Source: an uncultured Bacteroidales bacterium (GTDB lineage Bacteria; Bacteroidota; Bacteroidia; Bacteroidales; Paludibacteraceae). From it: a DNA stretch of 60,494 nucleotides. The stretch spans positions 1 through 60,494 of the forward strand of contig CAKUUM010000008.1 of NCBI GenBank assembly GCA_934692905.1, given 5' to 3'. Within the stretch, counting starts at the first letter, position 1, and the number at the start of each line of letters is the position of its first letter. Shown piece by piece: positions 52,353-60,131 of the stretch. The notes beneath the pieces were generated by a model, which had not been told where the DNA came from, did no database searches, and worked only from the letters and a program-made list of their open reading frames with translations. A program made the position numbers and the translations under genes.

Positions 52353-53024
52353 ATGTATTGGGCGTTATTTATAGTGATTGCATTGGCCAGTTGGGGCGTG
52401 AGTGCCCTGCTGGAGCACCGTTTCAAGGAGTACTCAAAGGTACCTCTTGGTATGACGGGTCGTGAGGTCGCCGAAAAGATGTTGCGCGATAACGGTATCA
52501 CGGATGTGAAGGTGACGTGTGTGCGAGGGCACTTGACAGACCACTATGACCCACGCAACCAGACGGTTAACCTATCGGAATCCGTGTATAATTCCGACTC
52601 TGTCGCCGCAGCAGCCGTGGCTGCCCATGAGTGCGGTCACGCCGTACAGCATGCCACCGCCTATGCCCCGCTGAAACTGCGTAGTGCATTGGTGCCCGTG
52701 GTGGAGTTCTCATCCCGTTGGGTGACATGGGTGTTGCTGGCAGGTATCCTGTTTGTGGAGGCTTTTCCGCAACTGCTTGAGATTGGTATTGCGTTGTATG
52801 CGCTGACTACGCTGTTCGCGTTTGTCACGCTGCCTGTTGAGATTAATGCCAGTAAGCGTGCCGTAGCATGGCTGGAAGAGGCTGGTATCACCAGCCGCGA
52901 GACTACACCTCTTGCCGCATCAGCATTGCGCAGTGCCGCCTACACGTATGTAGTGGCAGCCCTTGCATCGTTGGGCACATTGATATACTATATCCTCATC
53001 CTTGTCGGCAACCGCCGCAACTAA
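52353..53024 (+). CDS. Zinc metallopeptidase, YugP-like membrane protein
   Basis: 223 aa. The HExxH motif is in AAAAVAAHECGHAVQHATAYAPL near residue 92. Membrane segments at about 2-18, 118-140, 143-162 and 196-216 surround it, and PVEINASKRAVAWLEEAG supplies the likely third metal ligand (Glu). The family (neutral zinc metallopeptidase YugP) is conserved but its substrates are unknown. It lies 31 bp after the Fur-family gene and 93 bp before tRNA-Arg. Confidence 0.9.
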   Translation: MYWALFIVIALASWGVSALLEHRFKEYSKVPLGMTGREVAEKMLRDNGITDVKVTCVRGHLTDHYDPRNQTVNLSESVYNSDSVAAAAVAAHECGHAVQHATAYAPLKLRSALVPVVEFSSRWVTWVLLAGILFVEAFPQLLEIGIALYALTTLFAFVTLPVEINASKRAVAWLEEAGITSRETTPLAASALRSAAYTYVVAALASLGTLIYYILILVGNRRN

Positions 53025-53117
53025 GGAGAGCAGCAAACAGACTGATAACCAACCTGTCAAGTGTGGCAGGTGATTGAGAATAAAGAAGACAGCAACTATT
53101 GACCAGATAGATTGCAA

Positions 53118-53191
53118 GGCCCCGTAGCTTAGTTGAATAGAGTGTCAGATTCCGGTTCTGAAGGTCCTGGGTTTGAGTCCCAGCGGGGTCA
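53118..53191 (+). tRNA. tRNA-Arg (anticodon CCG)
   Basis: Acceptor GGCCCCG/CGGGGTC (one G-T pair), D arm GCTT...AGAG, anticodon stem TCAGA/TCTGA with loop TTCCGGT (anticodon CCG at 53152-53154, reading CGG), T arm CTGGG-TTTGAGT-CCCAG, discriminator A. CCA is not encoded. The minus-strand metallophosphoesterase frame runs through it. Confidence 0.9.
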
Positions 53192-54275
53192 CAAAAGAAG
53201 AAAGACAAGCAAACTGATTGGTAGTTGCTTGTCTTTCTTTTTGTACGTCAGTCCCTGAGATTTTGCCGGGTATGCCTATTTGCCGGCTTTGCCTACGACT
53301 TCCAACCTCGTCCAATACTTCCCCAGTATCCACAAAACGGGTCTCCACGTGGAGTGTGTCAGGCATCACGGTGATGTATTCGTACACTCCGCGCCCCGAC
53401 GACACACACTCGTTATGGCGGCTCTCCTTGTTCGGGTAGCGTTTTGTAGAGGCGTTGGTACCGATATAAATAGTGGGATTGATGTCACGGAAGAAACTTG
53501 CCGTATGTCGCACGGTGCGTCGTGCATAGTTGTGGTCATGCCCCGAAAACACTATGTCCGCCCGCTGCAAAGCCCGCGTGAAGAACAGCCAGACCAACGG
53601 GTTCTGCCGCCCTTTGGCACTGCTATACACGGGGTGGTGCATCATCACCACTGTGAAACGCCCGTCAGCCTCTTCCAGCACCTTCTTCACCCAGAAGTTC
53701 ACCTGTGTGTAGTCCGACAGGCGTTGCAAACCGTCGGTATCAATCACCACAAAGCGCAGCGTCGGGAAATCCACGTAGTATGTCGTACCGCGGAAGCGCC
53801 GCGGACCGTTCATCGGATTGGGAAACACCTCTTTCCAATGCGCAGGAAGGCGTTTTATCACGCCTTTGCAGTACTCATGGTTGCCGGGTGTAGCCAACAT
53901 GGGCAGCGAGTCAAATCGCGTCCCTGCGAGGCTGTGATACATTTCCTGTTCGTAATAGAAATACGGGCGCTCGAACAAGTCGCCCAATTGGGCATAGAAA
54001 TCTATGCGCGGGTGTCGTACTGCAATAGTGATGAAGTCGCTGTCCGTCAGCGAGTTGTGCACATCACCCAACAGAATAAACGCCAATGTGTCCCGCTGCA
54101 GACTCCCAAGGACGCTGTCATTGGCAAAGGTGAGAAACGTATGGTTGGCTATCGTGTCACCCGTCCATTCGGGTTCGGGTGGGGTAGAGAACCAAGCCTT
54201 CCAGCGAAAGGCGCACAATATGCCGCCTGACGCTAAAAGGAATAGTATGACAATCAGCCAGATACGACGCTTCAT
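53145..54275 (-). CDS. Membrane-anchored metallophosphoesterase
   Basis: 376-codon frame. N-terminal membrane anchor or signal (WLIVILFLLASGGILCAF). Calcineurin-like motifs: FILLGDVHNSLTD near residue 67, AQLGDLFERPYFYYEQ near 94, ATPGNHEYCKG near 128, VVMMHHPVYSS near 213 and FSGHDHNYARRT near 245. The core ends by about residue 330 (VETRFVDTGEVLDE). The last 45 or so codons cross the tRNA-Arg terminator and then the tRNA gene antisense, ending FVTPLGLKPRTFRTGI, which is only the tRNA complement translated. The natural stop seems to have been lost, or the transcript ends in the hairpin before any stop. It overlaps the DUF3127 stop (TGATG). Confidence 0.8.
   Translation of the reverse strand: MKRRIWLIVILFLLASGGILCAFRWKAWFSTPPEPEWTGDTIANHTFLTFANDSVLGSLQRDTLAFILLGDVHNSLTDSDFITIAVRHPRIDFYAQLGDLFERPYFYYEQEMYHSLAGTRFDSLPMLATPGNHEYCKGVIKRLPAHWKEVFPNPMNGPRRFRGTTYYVDFPTLRFVVIDTDGLQRLSDYTQVNFWVKKVLEEADGRFTVVMMHHPVYSSAKGRQNPLVWLFFTRALQRADIVFSGHDHNYARRTVRHTASFFRDINPTIYIGTNASTKRYPNKESRHNECVSSGRGVYEYITVMPDTLHVETRFVDTGEVLDEVGSRRQSRQIGIPGKISGTDVQKERQATTNQFACLSSFVTPLGLKPRTFRTGI
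53198..53243. terminator. Bidirectional terminator after tRNA-Arg
   Basis: 12-bp perfect stem AAAGACAAGCAA/TTGCTTGTCTTT (53201-53212 and 53225-53236). Plus side is followed by CTTTTTG; minus side by CTTCTTTTG. It lies inside the 3' part of the minus-strand metallophosphoesterase frame. Confidence 0.8.
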
Positions 54276-54676
54276 CAGAACGGAAGGTCTGTGCTCTCGT
54301 CAGCACCGGCAGCCGCATCGAAACTCTGTACGTTGGCTTGCGGTGCAGGTTGTGCTGCCGCAGCCGCGGGGGCTGCCTGTGCAGGCTGTGCGGGAGTGGC
54401 GGCTACAGCACCCTGTTGAACCCGCCATGCGCGGATAGAAGTGTACCAACGCCCGTTGAACTCGCGCGACTCGATGTCGAAAGACACTGTCACTACGTCG
54501 TCAATCTTGCACGGATTGTTCTTGATTCTGTCCTCGCCGAACAACTCAAAGCACACCTTACGCGGGTATTGCTCTTGAGTTTCCAGTACATACGCCTGCA
54601 ATTTCCACGGGTTACCCGTCTTGCTTGTGCCGCCCTGCTCCGGCAGAACCTGAATGATTTTTCCTACAATATCCAT
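54275..54676 (-). CDS. DUF3127 OB-fold protein with SSB-like tail
   Basis: 133 aa. The DUF3127 core (residues 1-82) reads MDIVGKIIQVLPEQGGTSKTGNPWKLQAYVLETQEQYPRKV and SFDIESREFNGRWYTSIRAWRV, an SSB-like OB fold. It is followed by an Ala/Pro/Gln-rich linker (about 85-120) and the acidic end ADESTDLPF. The DLPF tip is like the partner-recruiting C-terminus of SSB. This suggests a second single-strand-binding protein that can dock SSB-interacting enzymes; the role is inference. It lies between pgk and the metallophosphoesterase. Confidence 0.85.
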   Translation of the reverse strand: MDIVGKIIQVLPEQGGTSKTGNPWKLQAYVLETQEQYPRKVCFELFGEDRIKNNPCKIDDVVTVSFDIESREFNGRWYTSIRAWRVQQGAVAATPAQPAQAAPAAAAAQPAPQANVQSFDAAAGADESTDLPF

Positions 54677-54713
54677 TTTATTTATTAAGTATTAGATGTC
54701 TATACTTGTATGA

Positions 54714-54752
54714 ATTCAGGTGCATAGAACCCCATGCCCTATGCACCTGAAT
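54714..54752 (-). terminator. Strong hairpin downstream of pgk
   Basis: Perfect 14-bp inverted repeat ATTCAGGTGCATAG/CTATGCACCTGAAT with an 11-nt loop, 7 bp past the pgk stop. No U-tract follows on the minus strand, so it may act as a processing or 3'-end protection structure between pgk and DUF3127. Confidence 0.55.
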
Positions 54753-54758
54753 ACTTGA

Positions 54759-56009
54759 TTATTCGCCTTTGATGGCAGCCACACCCGGCAGCACTTTGCC
54801 CTCGATAGCCTCAAGCAATGCACCGCCACCCGTGGAGATGTAACTTACACGGTCTGCCATACCGAACTTGTTGACGCATGCCACGCTGTCGCCGCCGCCA
54901 ATCAGGCTGTATGCACCCTCATCGGTTGCCTTGGCGATAGCCTCCGCAATAGCCTTGCTTCCGCCCGTGAAGTTGTCGAACTCGAATACGCCTGCAGGAC
55001 CGTTCCAGAGGATAGTTTTTGCGCCCTCAATAGCCTTGGCGAAGGCTTTGCGGCTCTCAGGACCGGCGTCCATACCCTCCCAACCATCAGGTATGTCATT
55101 GCTCATGCATACTTTGGTATGGGCGTCGTTGGAGAAACTGTCGGCAATGACAGAGTCTGTGCCAAGCACAAGGTTCACGCCCTTGGCCTTTGCCTGAGCG
55201 ATAATGTCAAGTGCCAAGTCCAGTTTGTCGTCCTCGCAGATGGAGTTGCCTATCTTCCCGCCTTGCGCCTTGGCGAAGGTGTAAGTCATTCCGCCACAGA
55301 GAATCAGGTTGTCCACTTTGTTCATCAGGTTCTCAATGATACCAATCTTTGTCGATACCTTCGAGCCGCCCATGATAGCGGTGAAGGGGTGCTTGATGTT
55401 CGACAGGATATTGTCCACGGCCTGCACTTCCTTCTCCATCAGATAGCCCAGCATCTTGTTGTCAGCGTCGAAATAATCGGCAATCACAGCGGTCGAAGCG
55501 TGCTTGCGGTGTGCTGTTCCGAAGGCGTCGTTCACGTAGCAGTCTGCATAACTTGCCAGCGTCTTGGCAAACTCTTTCTGTTTGGCTTTCATAGCCTTCT
55601 TGGCATCATCGTAAGCGGGGTCCTCTTTGTCAATATCCACAGGCTTACCCTCTTCCTCAGCGTAGAAACGCAGATTCTCAAGCATCAGCACTTCGCCAGG
55701 CTTCAGAGCGTCTGCCTGTTCTTTAGCCTTTGCGCAGTCGGGTGCAAACTGTACGGGAACCCCCAATGCCTTGCTCACTGCATCTATAATCTGCTTGAGG
55801 CTGTATTTAGCCACCACTTTGCCTTTCGGCTTACCCATGTGCGACATGATTATCAGTGCCCCGCCTTGTGCCAGAATATGTTTCAGCGTAGGCAGTGCGC
55901 CACGGATACGGGTATCATCGGTGATATTACCGTTCTCATCGAGTGGAACATTGAAATCCACACGGACAATCGCCTTCTTGCCGGCGAAATTGTACTTGTC
56001 AATTGTCAT
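54759..56009 (-). CDS. pgk: Phosphoglycerate kinase
   Basis: Glycolytic enzyme converting 1,3-bisphosphoglycerate and ADP to 3-phosphoglycerate and ATP. 416 aa from ATG 56009 (MTIDKYNFAGKKAIVRVDFNVPL); a second ATG three bases upstream is possible. Substrate and nucleotide motifs: VDFNVPLDENG, IIMSHMGKPKG, NDAFGTAHRKHAST near 165, FTAIMGGSKVSTKIGIIENL near 213, LWNGPAGVFEF near 335 and SLIGGGDSVACVNKFG near 372. Between tig (61 bp upstream) and DUF3127. Confidence 0.97.
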   Translation of the reverse strand: MTIDKYNFAGKKAIVRVDFNVPLDENGNITDDTRIRGALPTLKHILAQGGALIIMSHMGKPKGKVVAKYSLKQIIDAVSKALGVPVQFAPDCAKAKEQADALKPGEVLMLENLRFYAEEEGKPVDIDKEDPAYDDAKKAMKAKQKEFAKTLASYADCYVNDAFGTAHRKHASTAVIADYFDADNKMLGYLMEKEVQAVDNILSNIKHPFTAIMGGSKVSTKIGIIENLMNKVDNLILCGGMTYTFAKAQGGKIGNSICEDDKLDLALDIIAQAKAKGVNLVLGTDSVIADSFSNDAHTKVCMSNDIPDGWEGMDAGPESRKAFAKAIEGAKTILWNGPAGVFEFDNFTGGSKAIAEAIAKATDEGAYSLIGGGDSVACVNKFGMADRVSYISTGGGALLEAIEGKVLPGVAAIKGE

Positions 56010-56070
56010 CATACTCAATCTTTTTATACTAATACCTATTATAATATCCTATGTTGCAAAAGGAGGAACC

Positions 56071-57405
56071 TTACGCGAAGAGTTTGCCGAAATCGGCGTG
56101 GGAGATGGATTTCTCGTCGAGTTTGACTACCGTCTTGAGCGCAGCGTAAATCTTCTGCTCGGCTACACACTCCACAATGCCGCGGAGTTGGTTCTCGTCC
56201 TTGAGCATCTGCTGTGCGTAGTTCGTCAGGTAAGCATCATCCACGTGCATGAGACCGTACTGCATGAACTGCATCTTGGCTACCTTCTTGGCGTAGTCCT
56301 CTACGTCTTCCTTCTCGACATTGATGTTGTACTTCTTGAGAAGTTGGTCCTTAGCCAAGTGCCACTTGAGTTCCTCAATCATCTGCGGGAAGTCCTTGTC
56401 AATCTCCTCGTCGGTGAGTTTCTCGTTGGTGGCGTGCAACCAGCGTTTGAGGAAGTCCTCGGGGAATGTGAGCCCCTCCATCTTCTTCATCACAGCAGCC
56501 TTGGCATCGAGTCCGAACTTGTAGTCGCTGTCCTCCGCCATGTTCTCCTCAATCTCGGCTTTCACGTGCGCACGAAAGTCCGCCTCGTCGGTGATAGCGT
56601 TCTCGCCATATACCTTGGCAAAGAGTTCGCCGTCGATTTTGGCAGCCTGATGGCGCGTGATACCCTGGATTTCAAACGTGAAGTCCGAGGTCAGTTCTTT
56701 TGCCTCCTGCTTGGTGATGTCGAGCAAGGAACTGATTTCCACTTCGCTTTGGAACGCTTTCTGCGGGTTGAAGGTTATGACATCGCCTTTCTTGGCTCCC
56801 TTGAAGAGTGCGGCTTGGTCTTTGTCCGTCATGTATTGGGGGGTGAGCATGGCGTTCTCCTTGGTCATGCCGTTCTCGCGCTGCTCGGTGAGGAGACCCT
56901 TGATGACGTCGCCGTCCTGCACGTCGTCAGCCTCGACATAGTCGCCGAAACGCTGTGCGTAACTCTCGACCTGGTTGTTGACCATCTCGTCGGTGACCTC
57001 GATGGTGTAGTGGGTGAGTTTGTTGTGTCCGTTGAGGGACGCGTCGAACTCGGGAGCGAGTGCGATGTCAAAGGCAAAAGTGAAGGTGTCCTGCGTGTCG
57101 AAGTCCACTTTGGGTGTGAGTTCCTCGTTGGGCAGTGGGTCGCCTAATATATTAAGGTGTTGCTCCTCGATGTACTTGCCGAGGGCATCGGAAAGGGTCT
57201 TGTTGATGACCTCTGCCATCACGCCTTTGCCGTACATCTTCTTGACCAGTCCGGCGGGTACCATACCAGGGCGGAAGCCGGGGATATTCGCCTTCTGGCG
57301 GAGTTGTTTGAGTTCTTTTTGAACAGCCTCTTGGTAGTCAGCGGGCTCCACGGTGAGTGTGAGCACGGTCATGAGGTCTTTGATTTCAGATTGATTAAAT
57401 TGCAT
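56071..57405 (-). CDS. tig: Trigger factor
   Basis: Ribosome-associated chaperone and prolyl isomerase for nascent chains. 444 aa. The N-terminal ribosome-binding domain contains the signature region IPGFRPGMVPAGLVKKMYG near residues 40-58; the middle domain is poorly conserved, as in most Bacteroidota, and lacks an obvious FKBP core; the C-terminal domain is long and helical (FLKRWLHATNEKLTDEEIDKDFP). The start ATG at 57405 gives MQFNQSEIKDLMTVLTLTVEPADYQEAV. No typical promoter is seen in the 169 bp upstream. Confidence 0.93.
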   Translation of the reverse strand: MQFNQSEIKDLMTVLTLTVEPADYQEAVQKELKQLRQKANIPGFRPGMVPAGLVKKMYGKGVMAEVINKTLSDALGKYIEEQHLNILGDPLPNEELTPKVDFDTQDTFTFAFDIALAPEFDASLNGHNKLTHYTIEVTDEMVNNQVESYAQRFGDYVEADDVQDGDVIKGLLTEQRENGMTKENAMLTPQYMTDKDQAALFKGAKKGDVITFNPQKAFQSEVEISSLLDITKQEAKELTSDFTFEIQGITRHQAAKIDGELFAKVYGENAITDEADFRAHVKAEIEENMAEDSDYKFGLDAKAAVMKKMEGLTFPEDFLKRWLHATNEKLTDEEIDKDFPQMIEELKWHLAKDQLLKKYNINVEKEDVEDYAKKVAKMQFMQYGLMHVDDAYLTNYAQQMLKDENQLRGIVECVAEQKIYAALKTVVKLDEKSISHADFGKLFA

Positions 57406-57574
57406 ATCTTTTTGTTTATTAGTTTATTCTTTTATTTGTTTTAACAGCCCAAGGGTTGCCTATCCCTTGCGTATCCCTTGCGTATGGATTGCTGTTTGGC
57501 ACGACTTTGGCGGGGTTTTGGCGTTGATGTTTATTAACCATATCGCCTTTGCAGGCAGTCCCCACCAGAGGTGC
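57406..57574. other. typA-tig spacer with an 11-bp tandem duplication
   Basis: Contains TATCCCTTGCG twice in tandem (57461-57471, 57472-57482) followed by TATGGATTGC. No promoter or terminator could be defended; tig may be read from the typA transcript. Confidence 0.5.
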
Positions 57575-59374
57575 TTAGGAGCGGTTGGCGCGTTTGCGCT
57601 CGAGTTCGTCGAGGATGATTTTGCGCAGGCGCATGTGGTGAGGCGTAACCTCCACGTATTCATCGCCTTTGATGTACTCCAGCGCTTCCTCGAGGCTGAA
57701 CTTGATAGCGGGTGGCAGGACAGCCTTGTCGTCGGCGGACTTGGAACGCATGTTTGTCAGGTTCTTGGCTTTCACCACGTTGATGACGATGTCGCCCTCC
57801 TTGGAGTTCTCACCGACCACCTGACCGGCATAGACCTCCTCCTGCGGGTCGATGAAGAAACGTCCGCGGTCCTGCAGTTTGTCGAGCGCATACGCCGATG
57901 CCGTGCCGCCTTCCATGGCGATGAGCGAACCGTTGATACGGGTCGGCATCTCACCCTTGTACGGCTGGTACTCGAGGAAGCGGTGCGCCATAATCGCCTC
58001 GCCCGCGCTCACGTTCATTACATACGTACGCATACCCATGATACCGCGCGAGGGGATAGTGAACTCGAGGTGGATACGATCGTTGACCAGTTCCATCTTG
58101 GTCATCTCGCCTTTGTGGACAGTAACAAACTCGATGATTTTGCCCGAGCACTCCTCGGGGGTGTTCACGGTCAGTGCCTCGACAGGTTCGCACTTGACGC
58201 CGTCTATCTCCTTGATAATCACCTGCGGCTGACCGACTTGCAGTTCGTAGCCCTCGCGGCGCATGGTCTCGATGAGCACACTCAGGTGCAGCACGCCGCG
58301 CCCGAAGACGCGCCACGAGTTCTCCGTGGTGCCGCGCTCCACGCGCAAGGCGAGGTTCTTCTCCAACTCCTTGGTGAGGCGCTCCTGTATGTGGCGGCTG
58401 GTGACAAGTTTGCCGTCCTGCCCGAAGAAAGGCGAGTCGTTGATGGTGAACATCATCGACATCGTCGGCTCGTCGATGGCAATCGGTTTCATGGGCTCGG
58501 GGTTCTCGTAGTCGCAGATGGTGTCGCCAATCTCGAAGCCCTCGATGCCAATCAGCGCGCAGATGTCGCCGCTCTTGACCTCGTCGGTCTTCACGTGCCC
58601 CATGCCCTGGAAGGTGTGGAGTTCCTTGATTTTGGTCTTCACCATCTTGCCGTCCTTCTTGGCAAGCGTGACATTCATGCCGTCGCGCAACGTGCCGCGG
58701 TACACGCGCCCGATGGCGATACGCCCCACGTAGGCGTTGTAGTCGAGGCTGGTGATAAGCATCTGCGGCGTACCCTCCAACTCCTCGGGAGCGGGGATAT
58801 ACTCGATGATAGCGTCCATCAGGGCGGTCAGGTCGGTGGTCGGTTTGCGCCAGTCGGTGGACATCCAACCGTTCTTTGCAGAGCCGTAGATGGTCTGGAA
58901 ATCCAACTGGTCTTCGGTGGCATCGAGGTTCGCCATCAGGTCGAAGACTTCTTCCTGCACCTCGTCGGGGCGGCAGTTGAGTTTATCCACCTTGTTGATA
59001 ACCACAATGGGCTTGAGGTTGAGTTCCAGCGCTTTTTGCAGCACGAAACGCGTTTGCGGCATCGGTCCCTCGAAGGCATCAACCAGCAGCAGCACGCCGT
59101 CCGCCATATTGAGCACACGCTCCACCTCGCCGCCGAAATCGGCGTGCCCCGGAGTGTCTATGATGTTGATTTTGTAGCCCTTATACTCGATAGCGACGTT
59201 CTTGGCAAGAATCGTGATACCTCGCTCGCGCTCCAAATCGTTGTTATCCAATATCAACTCGCCTTTCTGTTCGTTGTCGCGAAACAGGTGGGCAGTGTAC
59301 AACATCTTGTCGACCAGGGTCGTTTTGCCGTGGTCAACGTGCGCGATAATCGCTATGTTCCTGATTTTCTGCAT
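57575..59374 (-). CDS. typA: Translational GTPase TypA/BipA
   Basis: Ribosome-binding GTPase involved in ribosome assembly and stress adaptation. 599 aa from ATG 59374 (MQKIRNIAIIAHVDHGKTTLVDKML); six codons upstream are open but less likely. G1 AHVDHGKTT, G2 RERGITILAKN, G3 DTPGHADFGGEVERVL, G4 NKVDK are in the first 135 residues; the C-terminal half includes RGIMGMRTYVMNVSAGEAIMAHRF and KNLTNMRSKSADDKAVLPPAIKFSLEEALEYI, typical of TypA. A 645-aa plus-strand frame over it is a mirror. Confidence 0.97.
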   Translation of the reverse strand: MQKIRNIAIIAHVDHGKTTLVDKMLYTAHLFRDNEQKGELILDNNDLERERGITILAKNVAIEYKGYKINIIDTPGHADFGGEVERVLNMADGVLLLVDAFEGPMPQTRFVLQKALELNLKPIVVINKVDKLNCRPDEVQEEVFDLMANLDATEDQLDFQTIYGSAKNGWMSTDWRKPTTDLTALMDAIIEYIPAPEELEGTPQMLITSLDYNAYVGRIAIGRVYRGTLRDGMNVTLAKKDGKMVKTKIKELHTFQGMGHVKTDEVKSGDICALIGIEGFEIGDTICDYENPEPMKPIAIDEPTMSMMFTINDSPFFGQDGKLVTSRHIQERLTKELEKNLALRVERGTTENSWRVFGRGVLHLSVLIETMRREGYELQVGQPQVIIKEIDGVKCEPVEALTVNTPEECSGKIIEFVTVHKGEMTKMELVNDRIHLEFTIPSRGIMGMRTYVMNVSAGEAIMAHRFLEYQPYKGEMPTRINGSLIAMEGGTASAYALDKLQDRGRFFIDPQEEVYAGQVVGENSKEGDIVINVVKAKNLTNMRSKSADDKAVLPPAIKFSLEEALEYIKGDEYVEVTPHHMRLRKIILDELERKRANRS

Positions 59375-59418
59375 AAGTGCGTAATAACACAATCTAAATT
59401 GTAATCTCTAAAAGCCCG

Positions 59419-59449
59419 CAAAGATAGTGCTTTTTTCCGGAATATGCAA
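59419..59449 (-). promoter_or_regulatory. Promoter of typA
   Basis: Minus strand: TTG (59449-59447), 20 bp, TATCTTTG (59426-59419), then CGGGC. Leader of about 40 nt. Confidence 0.75.
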
Positions 59450-59514
59450 ATGTTTTCTTATTTGTTCATGCGCAATTCTTGCAAAAGCCCTGCCTCTGCC
59501 CGTAAATAGCGGCC

Positions 59515-59546
59515 ATTGCACATTGCGCATTATGGCATTATGCATA
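59515..59546. repeat. AATGCG-type companion repeat beside copy F
   Basis: ATTGCACATTGCGCATTATGGCATTATGCAT, related to 11174-11212, 16435-16463 and 35590-35623; on the distal side of repeat copy F. Confidence 0.6.
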
Positions 59547-59571
59547 TACATCACCTCCTGTGTCTTTGCAT

Positions 59572-59625
59572 GGTTAAGAGTATGTGATTAGTATGTGGTT
59601 AGTATGTGATTCTGCCGACCTTGTC
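59572..59625 (-). repeat. Dispersed 11-bp-unit repeat, copy F
   Basis: Shortest copy: GTTAAGAGTATG, two units (TGATTAGTATG, TGGTTAGTATG), then TGATTCTGCCGACCTTGTC on the plus strand. The GACCTTGTC end faces the promoter at 59670-59700, 45 bp away. Confidence 0.8.
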
Positions 59626-59669
59626 AGGATGGTGCCACCATTTTGTTTGTATTTACCTGTTTCTAGGTA

Positions 59670-59700
59670 TTGTGTGTTTCAACAAAAAGCAGTAATTTTG
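59670..59700 (+). promoter_or_regulatory. Promoter of the Cys/His-rich small protein gene
   Basis: TTG at 59670-59672, 20 bp, TAATTTTG at 59693-59700 in AAAAGCAGTAATTTTGCCGCC. The ATG follows at 59709, so the leader is only 3-4 nt, as at lepA. Confidence 0.75.
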
Positions 59701-59708
59701 CCGCCGAA

Positions 59709-60131
59709 ATGAAACAATGGTTTGCAAATAGTGTCGCAATCGTGTTGGCAGTATGCTTTGTCTGGGCGGGGTCGGGTATGAATCTTGTCCGCTATTGTTG
59801 TGACGAGTGCCGCCAAGCGGGTGTGGAGCACGTGCTTACTCATTCTTGCGATCGGGTTCATCATCATGCTCCATGCCATAGTGCGGATTGTTGCCACCAC
59901 GGCGACGGGTGCACCGTCACCCGCTTGGAAGTGAGCGATGGCGGTATCAGCCATGCCATACAGGTGCCGGAAATCGCCGCATTGGATGTAGTGGTGTTGC
60001 CCGCCATAGAGGAAGAAATACTCCTGTTCGCCACGGCGAATATAGAGACATACACTTACGAAAACACTCGGCATACTATCCCGCTTACAGGGAGAGGTGT
60101 GTCCATCAGTAACCGCTCCATTCTTATTTAG
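59709..60131 (+). CDS. Cys/His-rich exported small protein (HYC_CC_PP-like)
   Basis: 140 aa from ATG 59709. A signal peptide or anchor (MKQWFANSVAIVLAVCFVWAGSG) precedes NLVRYCCDECRQAG, a cluster of Cys and His (CDRVHHHAPCHSADCCHHGDGC, about residues 52-73), and a beta-like tail. The arrangement of an early Tyr-Cys and a later Cys-Cys resembles the HYC_CC_PP family found beside metal transport genes in Bacteroidota. The clustered Cys/His strongly suggests metal binding in the periplasm. It precedes a His-rich efflux adaptor gene by 132 bp. Family assignment is by pattern only. Confidence 0.6.
   Translation: MKQWFANSVAIVLAVCFVWAGSGMNLVRYCCDECRQAGVEHVLTHSCDRVHHHAPCHSADCCHHGDGCTVTRLEVSDGGISHAIQVPEIAALDVVVLPAIEEEILLFATANIETYTYENTRHTIPLTGRGVSISNRSILI

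Noticed and set aside
53118..53191. tRNA-Arg as an attachment site of an integrated element
   Set aside because: No integrase, no repeated 3' tRNA end and no foreign genes next to it.
57467..59404. 645-codon plus-strand frame over typA
   Set aside because: Mirror of typA; composition rich in His/Val/Leu with no domain.
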